Positions 43,511-51,641 of a stretch of 64,000 nt of DNA are shown piece by piece. The first letter of the stretch is position 1, and each line of letters starts with the position of its first letter. The translations under genes were made by a program, and so were the position numbers. The notes beneath the pieces are model-generated. The model made no database searches. It had not been told where the DNA came from and was given only the letters and a program-made list of their open reading frames with translations. Location of the stretch: the NCBI GenBank assembly GCA_900474095.1, contig UCOA01000007.1:62001-126000 (forward strand). The letters are read 5' to 3'. The DNA is from Hyphomicrobiales bacterium (GTDB lineage: Bacteria > Pseudomonadota > Alphaproteobacteria > Rhizobiales > Rhizobiaceae).

Positions 43511-44239
43511 ATGCCGGTGTCTGAAAAAACAAGTTCAGAAAAATCAGCCCCCAGCATTCTCTTGCTTGGAGATGATGAGGCGTATGGCGCCATTTCGGCG
43601 GCAGGGTTTGCGACGACCCGGACCGGAGGGCCGGAGGGCAGCGTGTTGCTCGCGCACCAACCGTTCGATCTGGTGGTCGCCTGTACGGCCCATGCAGCAG
43701 ACAGCCTTCCTATCTGCCACGCCATTCGCCGCCAAAGTACGATCCCCTTGATTGTTCTGATCGGCGGTGCAACCAGACAGGATAGAATTGCCGCACTCGA
43801 TGCTGGAGCGGACGACTGTCTGTCGCAACCCTTCGATATCAGCGAACTTGTCGCGCGCATTCGGACGCTTCTGCGCAGATCAAAGACCTGCGGCGCAAGT
43901 GGCCTCGACATGCCTGTGTTGCGTTTTGAGAACTGGCGGATCAATCCGCGTCGTCGCCTCGTCTACGATCCAGCCGGCCGATTTATACCCCTTACGGCCG
44001 CCGAGTTCGACATTCTGCTTGCCTTTTGTCTCAATCCTGGCCGGGTGATGACAAGGGCCGAGCTCCTGGACTTCGCCCATGTGGGCGTGGGCAAACCAGG
44101 AGAGCGGAGCGTCGACGTTCACATCCGACGCTTGCGCTCTAAGATCGAGAGGGACCCCCGTCACCCGGAGCTCGTCAAAACCATCAGGCTTGGCGGCTAT
44201 ATGTTCACCGCTGTCGTCGGCCGCGACCACCTGACCTAA
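43511..44239 (+). CDS. OmpR-type regulator with non-phosphorylatable receiver
   Basis: A 242-residue protein with receiver fold at about 15-120 and winged helix at about 145-235 (FIPLTAAEFDILLAFCLNPGRVMTRAELLD, RSVDVHIRRLRSKIE, IRLGGYMF, VirG/KdpE-like). In the receiver the acidic pair remains (LLLGDDE). The phospho-acceptor position is cysteine (FDLVVACTAH, C58), the switch Thr/Ser is isoleucine (I84) and the lysine is glutamine (LSQPFD, Q106). Three of four signalling residues are therefore gone. It is likely a constitutive or ligand-controlled DNA-binding protein. It is divergent from the regulator at 42458-43279. Confidence 0.9.
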   Translation: MPVSEKTSSEKSAPSILLLGDDEAYGAISAAGFATTRTGGPEGSVLLAHQPFDLVVACTAHAADSLPICHAIRRQSTIPLIVLIGGATRQDRIAALDAGADDCLSQPFDISELVARIRTLLRRSKTCGASGLDMPVLRFENWRINPRRRLVYDPAGRFIPLTAAEFDILLAFCLNPGRVMTRAELLDFAHVGVGKPGERSVDVHIRRLRSKIERDPRHPELVKTIRLGGYMFTAVVGRDHLT

Positions 44240-44292
44240 TCCCTTTGCGCATGCAGCTCGACGCATTTCCTTTATCAGGAAGAAATCCGCTC

Positions 44293-44424
44293 ATGGAGCA
44301 GCATTCCCACTGGAAAAACGACGCAATGGACAACGATGTAAGAAACAGCGAAGTGACGACGCGCCTTGAAAACTCCATGCGGCTGTTCTATAGTCGTTTG
44401 ATGGAACTCGTCTCCAGCATTTGA
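44293..44424 (+). CDS. Possible 43-residue protein
   Basis: ATG 44293 is preceded by AGGAAG at a slightly long spacing. The product starts MEQHSHWKNDAMDNDVRNSE and continues with an amphipathic helix (TTRLENSMRLFYSRLMELV). It has no known motif. It lies between the second response regulator and a clear intrinsic terminator, on the same strand, which supports its being the last cistron of that transcript. Confidence 0.45.
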   Translation: MEQHSHWKNDAMDNDVRNSEVTTRLENSMRLFYSRLMELVSSI

Positions 44425-44464
44425 CCACGGATGTACTGGCACTTGCTGTTGAGACGAGCCTCTG

Positions 44465-44495
44465 AGGTCGGGCGTTAACCCGGCCTTTTTCTTTG
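44465..44495 (+). terminator. Intrinsic terminator after the response-regulator unit
   Basis: Stem AGGTCGGG (44465-44472) / CCCGGCCT (44479-44486), with one G-T pair and a six-base loop, is followed by TTTTCTTT. This is a normal rho-independent terminator on the plus strand. Confidence 0.75.
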
Positions 44496-44538
44496 AGCGG
44501 TCATTGTCCCCATCCAGCATCAATAAAGTCGTTTCAGC

Positions 44539-44835
44539 ATGTCCCAAACCACGGACTTCATCACCGACCTGTATCGAGCCGCCAACGAAATCGGCAAATT
44601 GAGCATCGACGAGCGCCGCCGGCTCGTCGGTCGCGCGGTGAGAACGGCTGGGGAGATGCGTATTGAGACCGGCGTTCGTCCCGGCCGCGGAAATAACGAT
44701 GCGCTGCGGGACATCGAGATCGCGGCATTGATGGCAGAAGCCAGGGGTAGCGAAGACGACGTCAAAGCGGTCCTCCTTGATCTAGCCGAGATGATCAGGA
44801 CGTTGAAGATCGTGTTGGATGGGAAAACGAAGTAG
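44539..44835 (+). CDS. Hypothetical protein, 98 residues, helical
   Basis: A hydrophilic 98-residue protein (MSQTTDFITDLYRAANEIGKLSIDERRRLVGRAV..., ending MIRTLKIVLDGKTK) with strong predicted helix and no cysteine, signal or membrane segment. Codon use looks like that of neighbouring real genes. It starts about 45 bases after the terminator, so it should have its own promoter. I do not recognise a family. It converges on the exporter gene of the heptose operon, about 190 bases away. Confidence 0.65.
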   Translation: MSQTTDFITDLYRAANEIGKLSIDERRRLVGRAVRTAGEMRIETGVRPGRGNNDALRDIEIAALMAEARGSEDDVKAVLLDLAEMIRTLKIVLDGKTK

Positions 44836-45027
44836 GTTCACTTCGTCTCGTTTCCGACCTCCGGCCACAATCGCGGGTCGCGCCAAACGGAAATCACCAC
44901 GGCTACCGCGTAGTGACGCCATCAGGGGTCGGTTCCGGCTGGGGGAGAAATGACACTCTAACAATGGTGATCGAGCGGTTGGATAGAAAATATGGCAGGT
45001 GCGATCTCCTGCATGTCGCATCGAAGT

Positions 45028-46191
45028 CTACCGAGCGTGCGGTTTCCTGTCGGCGGCGATCGGGAGCAAAATCAACCCGCCTGCCAAGACCATGATGGCT
45101 GCAACTAGGATGGGACCTCGATAGCTTGCAAAATAAAGTGTTGACATGCCGATAACTGGTGCCGCGACCAATGCGCTCAGACGCGAAGCGTTGGAAAAAA
45201 GTCCCGTCATGAACCCAATCTTCGCCGGGTGAATTTCCTGGAACCAGGCAAGCCCCATTCCGATAACGGATGCGACGAATACGGCGTTAAGAGCCTGTAA
45301 GAGCAGAACTTGCAGATAGTTTTGTGAGGCTGAAAGGCCGACGCAGTAAAGGAGCCCTGCTAGACAGCCAATTTTAAACACGAATGCGCGTCCGCGTCTT
45401 TCTGCGACAATTGGCAACAAAAAGAACAGCGGTATCTCAATCGCGGCGGCCAAGCTTGCGACGAGTCCGATCTGAAACAAAGTTGAGTGAAACTCATCCC
45501 TTAGCAACAAGGAGACCACGTTGCCCGTGATATAGTTGGTCCCCAGAAGGAGCACAAAACCAGCGAACATCAAGAGAACGGTGACTTTTCCGTTTTGACT
45601 GCTGTCCCTCTTAGCTCGTGGAGACGTTGGGTTGGATGACGGCATCCACCAAATAAACATGCTGTTGGCTAAACAAAGAACTGCGGCAATCCAGAATATG
45701 CTTGATAGACCGAAACTGGTCATCGCTGTGGTAGCTGCTGCCGGTCCCACGACCCATGCTACAGAATACAGGCTACGCAATTTCACAACGAGTGATGGGT
45801 TGGAGTGCGTCCGCCGAATATACGTGAAAAAGAGGCTCGATAGAGCGCTGTATGGCCCCAGCAACAGAACAAACAGCAAGCCAAGCGTCTGCGGGTCTGA
45901 CACGAAAGGAATGGTAGCCAAGCCGGAAAATGCGGCGCAGTTCACGGCGCAAAGCATTCCCCGGAGGTCTGAAATCCGATCGGAGATCCCCGGTATAATC
46001 AATGTGAAAACCAAGCCGGCAATACTGTTCAGGCCCAAAAGCCAGCTCAGCGTGATCGGGTCGACGCGAAATCTCTCATACAAATACAAGGAGAGATTCG
46101 GATTCACCGACGCTGTTAGCAGTCCGATAGACAGTGCATAGGCGATATTATTCCACTGAGTTGACGGGATCTCGGTGTCACTCATAGACAT
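45028..46191 (-). CDS. SET-type MFS sugar exporter
   Basis: A 387-residue major facilitator with 12 hydrophobic segments. The pattern LGPYSALSSLFFTYIRRTHS, then LRSLYSVAWVVGPAAATTAM is that of the sugar-efflux (SetA/SetB) subfamily, which exports sugars and glycosides by proton antiport. The ATG at 46191 has AAGGGA upstream and overlaps the phosphatase gene by 14 bases, so the exporter is translationally coupled to heptose-phosphate genes. It is the last gene of the minus-strand operon and presumably exports the product. No importer motif or binding protein is present. Confidence 0.87.
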   Translation of the reverse strand: MSMSDTEIPSTQWNNIAYALSIGLLTASVNPNLSLYLYERFRVDPITLSWLLGLNSIAGLVFTLIIPGISDRISDLRGMLCAVNCAAFSGLATIPFVSDPQTLGLLFVLLLGPYSALSSLFFTYIRRTHSNPSLVVKLRSLYSVAWVVGPAAATTAMTSFGLSSIFWIAAVLCLANSMFIWWMPSSNPTSPRAKRDSSQNGKVTVLLMFAGFVLLLGTNYITGNVVSLLLRDEFHSTLFQIGLVASLAAAIEIPLFFLLPIVAERRGRAFVFKIGCLAGLLYCVGLSASQNYLQVLLLQALNAVFVASVIGMGLAWFQEIHPAKIGFMTGLFSNASRLSALVAAPVIGMSTLYFASYRGPILVAAIMVLAGGLILLPIAADRKPHAR

Positions 46192-46858
46192 TGCAATCCC
46201 TTAGATCTCTTTGTCGTAGAATTGATGACGCGGCCAGCGCAATGCCGTCAGCCGCCCTATCTGCATAAAGATGGGAAAATCCCGTTGAAGCAGAGCTCGC
46301 TTGCTGCGATCGCGGGTCAGCGATTTGAACTGCACCGGCAAGTCCGGCTCGCGCAGCTGCTTCGACATCAGATAGCCGATCTCCGACAAGCCAACACCGG
46401 TTCGGGCGTAGCTTCAACCGGTCACATACCGCCTGTATCATGCCCGGGCCTGGTTTCCTCCATTCGCCCCCCTCCACCATGTCTGGATTCGGAACCTGGG
46501 CGCAGGCTGCAATAGCTTCGAACAGTGGAGCATCGTCTAAGATCGATTGCTCTATGTGATGACACACCAACTCGAAATCAGCCCAGGAGTAATAATTTCT
46601 TCCAATGCCGCTTTGATTTGTCACCAGCGCGACGTGGATTCCTGACCAGCGACAAAATTGGATCGCATCGATCACCCCGGGCAGGAGTTCAACTTGCGGA
46701 ATACTCCCCACATATCCGCTGTCGACGTTGAGGACGCCATCCCGATCCAAGAATAGAATTTCCGCTCGCGGCAGGCTTTGTCGTTCGCGTCGCCAATATA
46801 TGCGAGAATGGAATTTCCCGTACTCCTGCCGTTTATAGCCGGCCAGTGGTTTCAACAT
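46178..46858 (-). CDS. HAD-family heptose-1,7-bisphosphate phosphatase (GmhB-like)
   Basis: A 226-residue HAD phosphatase. It has the nucleophile motif FLDRDGVLN (both aspartates), motif II in LVTNQSGIGR, lysine in WRKPGPGM, and the acidic motif WLVGDRLSDVEAA. These match GmhB/histidinol-phosphatase. The zinc-binding cysteine loop of classical GmhB (C-x-H...C-x-C) is replaced by ACAQVPNPDMVEGGEWRK, keeping only one cysteine, so it is a divergent zinc-free form. ATG 46858 lies inside the end of the Nudix gene. It should remove the C7 phosphate of a heptose bisphosphate made by the kinase of this operon. Confidence 0.87.
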   Translation of the reverse strand: MLKPLAGYKRQEYGKFHSRIYWRRERQSLPRAEILFLDRDGVLNVDSGYVGSIPQVELLPGVIDAIQFCRWSGIHVALVTNQSGIGRNYYSWADFELVCHHIEQSILDDAPLFEAIAACAQVPNPDMVEGGEWRKPGPGMIQAVCDRLKLRPNRCWLVGDRLSDVEAAARAGLAGAVQIADPRSQQASSASTGFSHLYADRAADGIALAASSILRQRDLRDCNVYE

Positions 46859-47609
46859 GGCGTCTCGCGAAGTTAATGCCTCGGATATAACTCCACGTCC
46901 TCGGTAAAGCCGCCAGTTGCTCCACATCCCCTGATAGAACGGCATCAAATGGATGTGTAAAGATGCTGTTTGCCTCACTCCGATCATCCGCATCCCGGCT
47001 GAGGCTCACGATCTCCTCGGCGATGTGTCCGGCCCTTACGACGAAGAACAGCTCCGGGTGGCAGTAGACAGGATCATACCCTAGGCCGATCAGCCATGAT
47101 CGGTCTGGATCAGCATCGAGAATCCCAAGTTCTTCTTTCACTTCGCGCGTGGCTTCTTCGAATAGATTGATCTCTCCATCGCGAGCGGTCGGCTCGGCAT
47201 ATCCGCCTACGAAATAGAGACCACCCGGGTTTTGCTCGGCCGTTAGGCTCCGCTGAGTGAGGACAAGGTGGTTATCGTGGCTGACAAGAAGAACAGTCAA
47301 ACCCAGGGGATCTGCTCTTCCTGACGTTGGAAACTCATCAGAAAACGACGGGGGGCGTGATGTGATGTAAGCGGAGAAGGATGTCCGCTCTGCCTCGATC
47401 GCCGCGATGCCCCCGGCAGTCGCAAAAGATTTGAGCCTGAGAAGCCCGCCATCGAATGCGCTCGGTCGAGTCCGTGTGAAATCTGACCAAACGCGGAGCT
47501 GTTCCGATCGACCGGCGTCATCGAACTCGAAACGACCTGCAAGCTTGCAGCGGACATTTCTGGCTCCTACTGAAAGATGGGTCTCTTCCGGGAATCTGTG
47601 TTTCACCAT
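46833..47609 (-). CDS. Nudix-domain protein
   Basis: A 258-residue protein. The C-terminal half holds a Nudix fold, TVLLVSHDNHLVLTQRS, then GGLYFVGGYAEP, then FEEATREVKEELGI, in which R-E-V-K-E-E-L-G-I fits the catalytic helix REUXEEXGU. A short insertion lies between the leading glycines and the helix. The N-terminal ~95 residues match nothing I know. Nudix enzymes split nucleoside-diphosphate-linked compounds, so it could act on an NDP-heptose, or the domain may serve a different role. It overlaps the FAD-enzyme gene by 7 and the phosphatase gene by 26 bases. Confidence 0.85.
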   Translation of the reverse strand: MVKHRFPEETHLSVGARNVRCKLAGRFEFDDAGRSEQLRVWSDFTRTRPSAFDGGLLRLKSFATAGGIAAIEAERTSFSAYITSRPPSFSDEFPTSGRADPLGLTVLLVSHDNHLVLTQRSLTAEQNPGGLYFVGGYAEPTARDGEINLFEEATREVKEELGILDADPDRSWLIGLGYDPVYCHPELFFVVRAGHIAEEIVSLSRDADDRSEANSIFTHPFDAVLSGDVEQLAALPRTWSYIRGINFARRHVETTGRL

Positions 47610-48736
47610 GAATACGTGTCTCCCGGCCGTTTCGTTATAGATTGCGTGAGCATGGCTTGTAATGTGGCGGCGACCTCTGCTGCCATGAGGGGGGCTTCTG
47701 TCGCTTTGCCTGGAAGGGCCAGAACTTCATTTTCAGAAAGCTCTATGACATGCACGTCAACTGATCGTGGGCCGGCGCTGCTGACATGGATGCTCGGCTT
47801 CAGGCAGGCATTGGCCTGAAAGGCTGCGAGATGCGGGACGGTATAGGTTGTATTCAGCCGGTCTTTGATGCCGGCGACAGTGGAGGGCACCTGGTCATAG
47901 TTGGGCGCATCGACTTCCAAATCCTCCTGACTCTGGCAAACAACGCTGTACTCGCCTTGGGGCATCACCGAAACGTCACCGGGATCAACAATCATGTATC
48001 CAAATTTCGTGAAACGCTTTGTCAAAACAACATGACTTTTCCATAACCTAACAGTCGTATCCCCGAGTGAACTCCACCGGTCTCTGTTTCGCTCCAGCAA
48101 GCCTTTTGTTTCGAAGCCTGTGCAATAGACGACCTGCTTTACCCTCACCCGCTTGGTTTCATCCGCGACCGTGATTGTGGCGTCACCATCGAGGTATGAA
48201 GACAGGCGATGCCCCACCCACGTGGTGACACCTCTACGCAGCATCCGGGACAGAAGCTTCTGGTAGACCATTGCGTAGTTAATCGGCAGGTCCTTCACGT
48301 ATGCAGCAACCGTGGTGTTTCCGCGGAATTCAAATTCAGGACCGGCCATTTGAGCAGAAGAGAGAGGTATCGCTTCTATCTGAAAAGAAGCCCATCGTTC
48401 CAACGCCCGGTCTGCGAGGATCTTGTCGCGGACAAGGAGGCGAACCGGCGCTGCGTCGTGATGGATCGCCATCCAATGATGCGTGCGGTAAAATTCACAC
48501 CCTTCCCTGCATCGTTGAGCAGTGCGGGCCGCCCGATTCGGATCATCGATCACAGCGGCATGGAATCCTCCACCGTGAACATAGCCCCCGTTCCGAGTGC
48601 TTGGACCAGGGGCGATTCTACGACCTTGCTCGATGAGGAGGACTTTTGCGCCAAGTTCACTTAGAACGTCGGCAGTTGTGAGCCCTGCGCAGCCAGCTCC
48701 CACGACCAAAACATCAAAGTTATCTGCAACTTCCAT
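47603..48736 (-). CDS. FAD-dependent oxidoreductase (DAO/GlpD-like fold)
   Basis: A 377-residue flavoenzyme. FDVLVVGAGCAGLTTADVLS is the N-terminal GxGxxG FAD-binding loop, and LIEQGRRIAPGPSTRNGGYVHGG follows as in D-amino-acid-oxidase-type enzymes. The central substrate domain is ordinary for the family. It shares a TAATG stop-start overlap with the kinase gene. Within a heptose operon it may oxidise an amino or hydroxyl group on the sugar product, which is inference. It has no export signal, so it is cytoplasmic. Confidence 0.87.
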   Translation of the reverse strand: MEVADNFDVLVVGAGCAGLTTADVLSELGAKVLLIEQGRRIAPGPSTRNGGYVHGGGFHAAVIDDPNRAARTAQRCREGCEFYRTHHWMAIHHDAAPVRLLVRDKILADRALERWASFQIEAIPLSSAQMAGPEFEFRGNTTVAAYVKDLPINYAMVYQKLLSRMLRRGVTTWVGHRLSSYLDGDATITVADETKRVRVKQVVYCTGFETKGLLERNRDRWSSLGDTTVRLWKSHVVLTKRFTKFGYMIVDPGDVSVMPQGEYSVVCQSQEDLEVDAPNYDQVPSTVAGIKDRLNTTYTVPHLAAFQANACLKPSIHVSSAGPRSVDVHVIELSENEVLALPGKATEAPLMAAEVAATLQAMLTQSITKRPGDTYSW

Positions 48737-49770
48737 TAAGACGCTCCCACGCCCGAGTAGTCAATCTTGTCGGCACGAGAGCCCTCGCTATGGATGGAGA
48801 CCTTGTGCAAGGCGTTGCTGTGAAAGGCATCCTGGAGGCGAGCATGTGCGCTAGGGGGCGCGAGAAACAGGAAATATCCTCCGCCGCCGGCTCCCAGTAT
48901 TTTCGCACCGAAAGCCCCGCAACGCTTGGCTCGATTGTAAATCTCCGCCAGCTCGGGTTTGTCATCTAAAGCGCCAAGACGCTCTTTGAGATGCCACGCC
49001 TCATCGAAGTAATTTTCGACGTTCGATAGATCCGAACTTTCCAAGTCCGATGCCAAGTCATCAGCAAGGTGGACCATTCTTGCCAGAACCTCGTCGCGCG
49101 CAACAGGCGACACGAACGCTTGTTGCGTTGCAAGGGTTTTCGACGCGTCCCGGCGATAACCGCTGTCGAGCAGGATAAGCCAGCTTGACAATTCTGCTTG
49201 CACATCAGGCAAAAGGTCGAGGCCACGGCATTCGACCGTTTCGTTAGACAGAAACCGATAATGTCGAAGACCGCCAAAGGCCGGAGGGTAGGCATCCTGC
49301 TTCCCGATCTCGCGGCCAGCAATTATCATTTCGGCGTGCGCGGCGCGGGCTGCTAGCTCATTCGGTTCGATAAATTGGCCGGCGAGCTGCGCAAGTGCCT
49401 TGAGCAGGCCAACGGCAACGGCACTTGATGCTCCAAGGCCGCTTCCGCTTGAGGTGACGTCCGACATGATCGAAACGTCAACTCCCCCTCGCCAGTCGAG
49501 AGCCTGGAAAACCGATCGCAGAATCGGATCGCTTATCTCAGGCCAGGTTGTAAATAGCTGTTCGGTATGGGTAACCAACCTGATTTTGCTATCGCGTCGC
49601 CATTTGGCGGTCACGAACACAAACTTGTCGATGGCGGTGCTCACCACGCCGCCACTCATTTTTTTATAGAAGCTTGGCACATCACTTCCTCCGCCCAGGA
49701 AGCTCACCCTCAAAGGGGTTTTTGAAACTATTACGTCGGGCGATATGTTGGACGATCTGAGATCGCTCAT
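48736..49770 (-). CDS. GHMP-family D-glycero-D-manno-heptose 7-phosphate kinase (HddA-like)
   Basis: A 344-residue GHMP kinase. The N-terminal KTPLRVSFLGGGSDVPSFY is typical of HddA, where substrate is bound. GSGLGASSAVAVGLLKAL is the ATP-binding glycine-rich motif 2, and LGAGGGGYFLFLAP is motif 3. HddA phosphorylates D-glycero-alpha-D-manno-heptose 7-phosphate at C1, the second step of the GDP-heptose route. Its stop-start overlaps with the isomerase (4 bases) and the flavoenzyme (1 base) make it the centre of the operon. Fucose- or L-glycerol-type GHMP kinases are the main alternative. Confidence 0.88.
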   Translation of the reverse strand: MSDLRSSNISPDVIVSKTPLRVSFLGGGSDVPSFYKKMSGGVVSTAIDKFVFVTAKWRRDSKIRLVTHTEQLFTTWPEISDPILRSVFQALDWRGGVDVSIMSDVTSSGSGLGASSAVAVGLLKALAQLAGQFIEPNELAARAAHAEMIIAGREIGKQDAYPPAFGGLRHYRFLSNETVECRGLDLLPDVQAELSSWLILLDSGYRRDASKTLATQQAFVSPVARDEVLARMVHLADDLASDLESSDLSNVENYFDEAWHLKERLGALDDKPELAEIYNRAKRCGAFGAKILGAGGGGYFLFLAPPSAHARLQDAFHSNALHKVSIHSEGSRADKIDYSGVGAS

Positions 49771-50345
49771 GCAGCAGCAATAGGGGGAGTGTGCCGCTTG
49801 ATGAGCGTGCGCAGGATCATGTGTCCGATCATCATGTGAATGTCTTCACATATCTGCATGTCGGAGCGCGAAACGTGAAGAACCCGGTCGGACAACGCTA
49901 CCAGTGCTCCGCCATCAAAACCGACGATCGAGGCGACCGTTGCGCCAAGGAACTTTGCAACTTTCGCCCCTTGGACGACATTGGCGGAGTTGCCACTACC
50001 AGAAATAAGCAAAACAACGTCGCCGGGATCGACCACATTGCGGATCTGCTCGGCAAAGCTTTCTGGATAGGATTGGTCGTTCGCGTGGGCAGTCAACAAA
50101 CCAATATTGTCAAGAACGGACCGTCCCCTAAACCGCTTCCCTGTCGCGAGTGGGAGAGACTTGTTCCAGTCAGTGACATAATGGAGCGCTGTCAAAGCAC
50201 TACCACCATTGCCGCAAACGATGATTTGTTTGTCCCGCTGCCACGCGTCATCGATCAAATCAGCGAATGAGGCAATAGAATTCAAATGCACTGAAGCTAA
50301 AGCGCTGTTAAAAGCCGTTATATATTCGGATATCGCACTGTGCAC
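49767..50345 (-). CDS. SIS-domain phosphoheptose isomerase (GmhA-like)
   Basis: A 192-residue SIS protein starting at GTG 50345 after GAAGGA. IIVCGNGGSALTALHYVTDW, VVLLISGSGNSANVV and the C-terminal EDIHMMIGHMILRTL match GmhA, which converts sedoheptulose 7-phosphate to D-glycero-D-manno-heptose 7-phosphate. The conserved serine of GNGGS and the later GSGNS are intact, as is the E-D-x-H motif. It feeds the HddA-like kinase encoded next, with which it overlaps by four bases. Confidence 0.92.
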   Translation of the reverse strand: MHSAISEYITAFNSALASVHLNSIASFADLIDDAWQRDKQIIVCGNGGSALTALHYVTDWNKSLPLATGKRFRGRSVLDNIGLLTAHANDQSYPESFAEQIRNVVDPGDVVLLISGSGNSANVVQGAKVAKFLGATVASIVGFDGGALVALSDRVLHVSRSDMQICEDIHMMIGHMILRTLIKRHTPPIAAA

Positions 50346-50368
50346 CAGAAATGTCCTTCACTTAGATT

Positions 50369-51457
50369 TTAGGTGGCAGAGGCTCTATAGTCATTTGCCC
50401 ATGGCTTGCCTGAATTCACCGATGTTTTTATCTCCGGAGCTCGTTCGTGATAGAGATGGGCAAAAATACCGGGAAGACGGGCGATTTTCTCAATCGCTTC
50501 AACGCGGCTGAAGAAGTCACGGTCTTCTCCTCCCCAGCCGACAAAGCCTGCATCGAATCCGCCAACGGCGTCGAATGTTTCTTGAAACGACCAAACACAG
50601 CCTCCCGGCGCATTCTTCGAGACGTATCCGAAGATTGGGCAGGCAGACCGAAATCCCTTTTCGTATATTCGGCCCGTATCTTCCGGCTGAATGAAGTACA
50701 TGTCCGTGTAGGGAAAAAGTACCTTGCAACCAGACTCAATGAGACAGCCTACCGACTGATCGACAAATGTTTCATCTAGGTAGGCATCACCGTCGAGAAT
50801 GCAGAGAATCCCATCATCCGATCTGCAAATTGATGAGCCAAAATTGATCGCTGCTGATTTGTTGAATTTGCCGGTGTTCGGCAGATGATGATATTGGATG
50901 TCGTAGTGCTCCAGTGCCCCCCTGTTACGGGGAACCTCATCATCTTCAACAACGACGATGGATACTGCTTCAGCGCTCTGTCGGGTAAGTACCCTCAAAC
51001 ACGAAAGCAGGTTTCGCAGCCGACCGTCATGCGCGACGGTTGCTCGAAATGGAATTATAATGCTGACTTTACCGGGGTGGTCTGATCGTCGCTTACTCGG
51101 AGGGGCCGAATTTGCATCAAAAGTTTGCATGGCAAAAAGCAGTCGCGCTTCAGAAAGGACACGACCCGCTGCAATGGTTGCCTGGTTGGCCGGCATGCCG
51201 GGCCGTTCAAGAGCATCTTCGATGCTCGACAAAACACCCCTAAAAAAAGAAGACACCGAAGGAGAGATAGACCACGCTTCGGCCACCTCGATTCCTAATC
51301 CCTGCCGCACAAATTCGACTGTCGACTTATGAAGTTCCCGTTCTTTCTCCCAACGGGGAGGACTGATTGCTTTGGACGCGGGGTCAAAGTACGACACAAC
51401 AGATGCCGCCAAAGCAGTTGCACAGTCGAACATCGGCGGCGTGCTATATCGGAACAT
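50369..51457 (-). CDS. Family 2 glycosyltransferase
   Basis: A 362-residue GT-A glycosyltransferase. After an unassigned N-terminal ~120 residues comes GKVSIIIPFRATVAHDGRL (start of the Rossmann domain), then ILCILDGDAYLDETFV with the metal-binding DxD motif. GGFDAGFVGWGGEDRDFFSRV follows, the acceptor-side motif of the galactosyltransferase-like C-terminal domain. It should transfer a sugar, plausibly the heptose made by this operon. I started at ATG 51457; a TTG eight codons upstream is possible. There is no membrane segment, consistent with a soluble acceptor. It is the first gene of the operon. Confidence 0.87.
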   Translation of the reverse strand: MFRYSTPPMFDCATALAASVVSYFDPASKAISPPRWEKERELHKSTVEFVRQGLGIEVAEAWSISPSVSSFFRGVLSSIEDALERPGMPANQATIAAGRVLSEARLLFAMQTFDANSAPPSKRRSDHPGKVSIIIPFRATVAHDGRLRNLLSCLRVLTRQSAEAVSIVVVEDDEVPRNRGALEHYDIQYHHLPNTGKFNKSAAINFGSSICRSDDGILCILDGDAYLDETFVDQSVGCLIESGCKVLFPYTDMYFIQPEDTGRIYEKGFRSACPIFGYVSKNAPGGCVWSFQETFDAVGGFDAGFVGWGGEDRDFFSRVEAIEKIARLPGIFAHLYHERAPEIKTSVNSGKPWANDYRASAT

Positions 51458-51544
51458 GGACTCACATTGAAAATGAAACAATCAATCTACCCATGATTGC
51501 GGATTGTGACAGTTTTGTGAACCCTTTAAATTGTAGGGTATAGC

Positions 51545-51567
51545 GCGCCAAATTATCCAATTGGCGC
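51545..51567. repeat. Perfect dyad upstream of the heptose operon
   Basis: GCGCCAA (51545-51551) and TTGGCGC (51561-51567) form a perfect inverted repeat with a nine-base A+T-rich spacer, 88 bases upstream of the first gene. It could be an operator for the operon; no adjacent regulator is intact. Confidence 0.4.
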
Positions 51568-51641
51568 CACCGGCGATCCGATTCCCGCAGAAGGATCAAT
51601 GGGGTCGCTACCACGGTAACTGCGGCCTCCGGCAATCAGAG

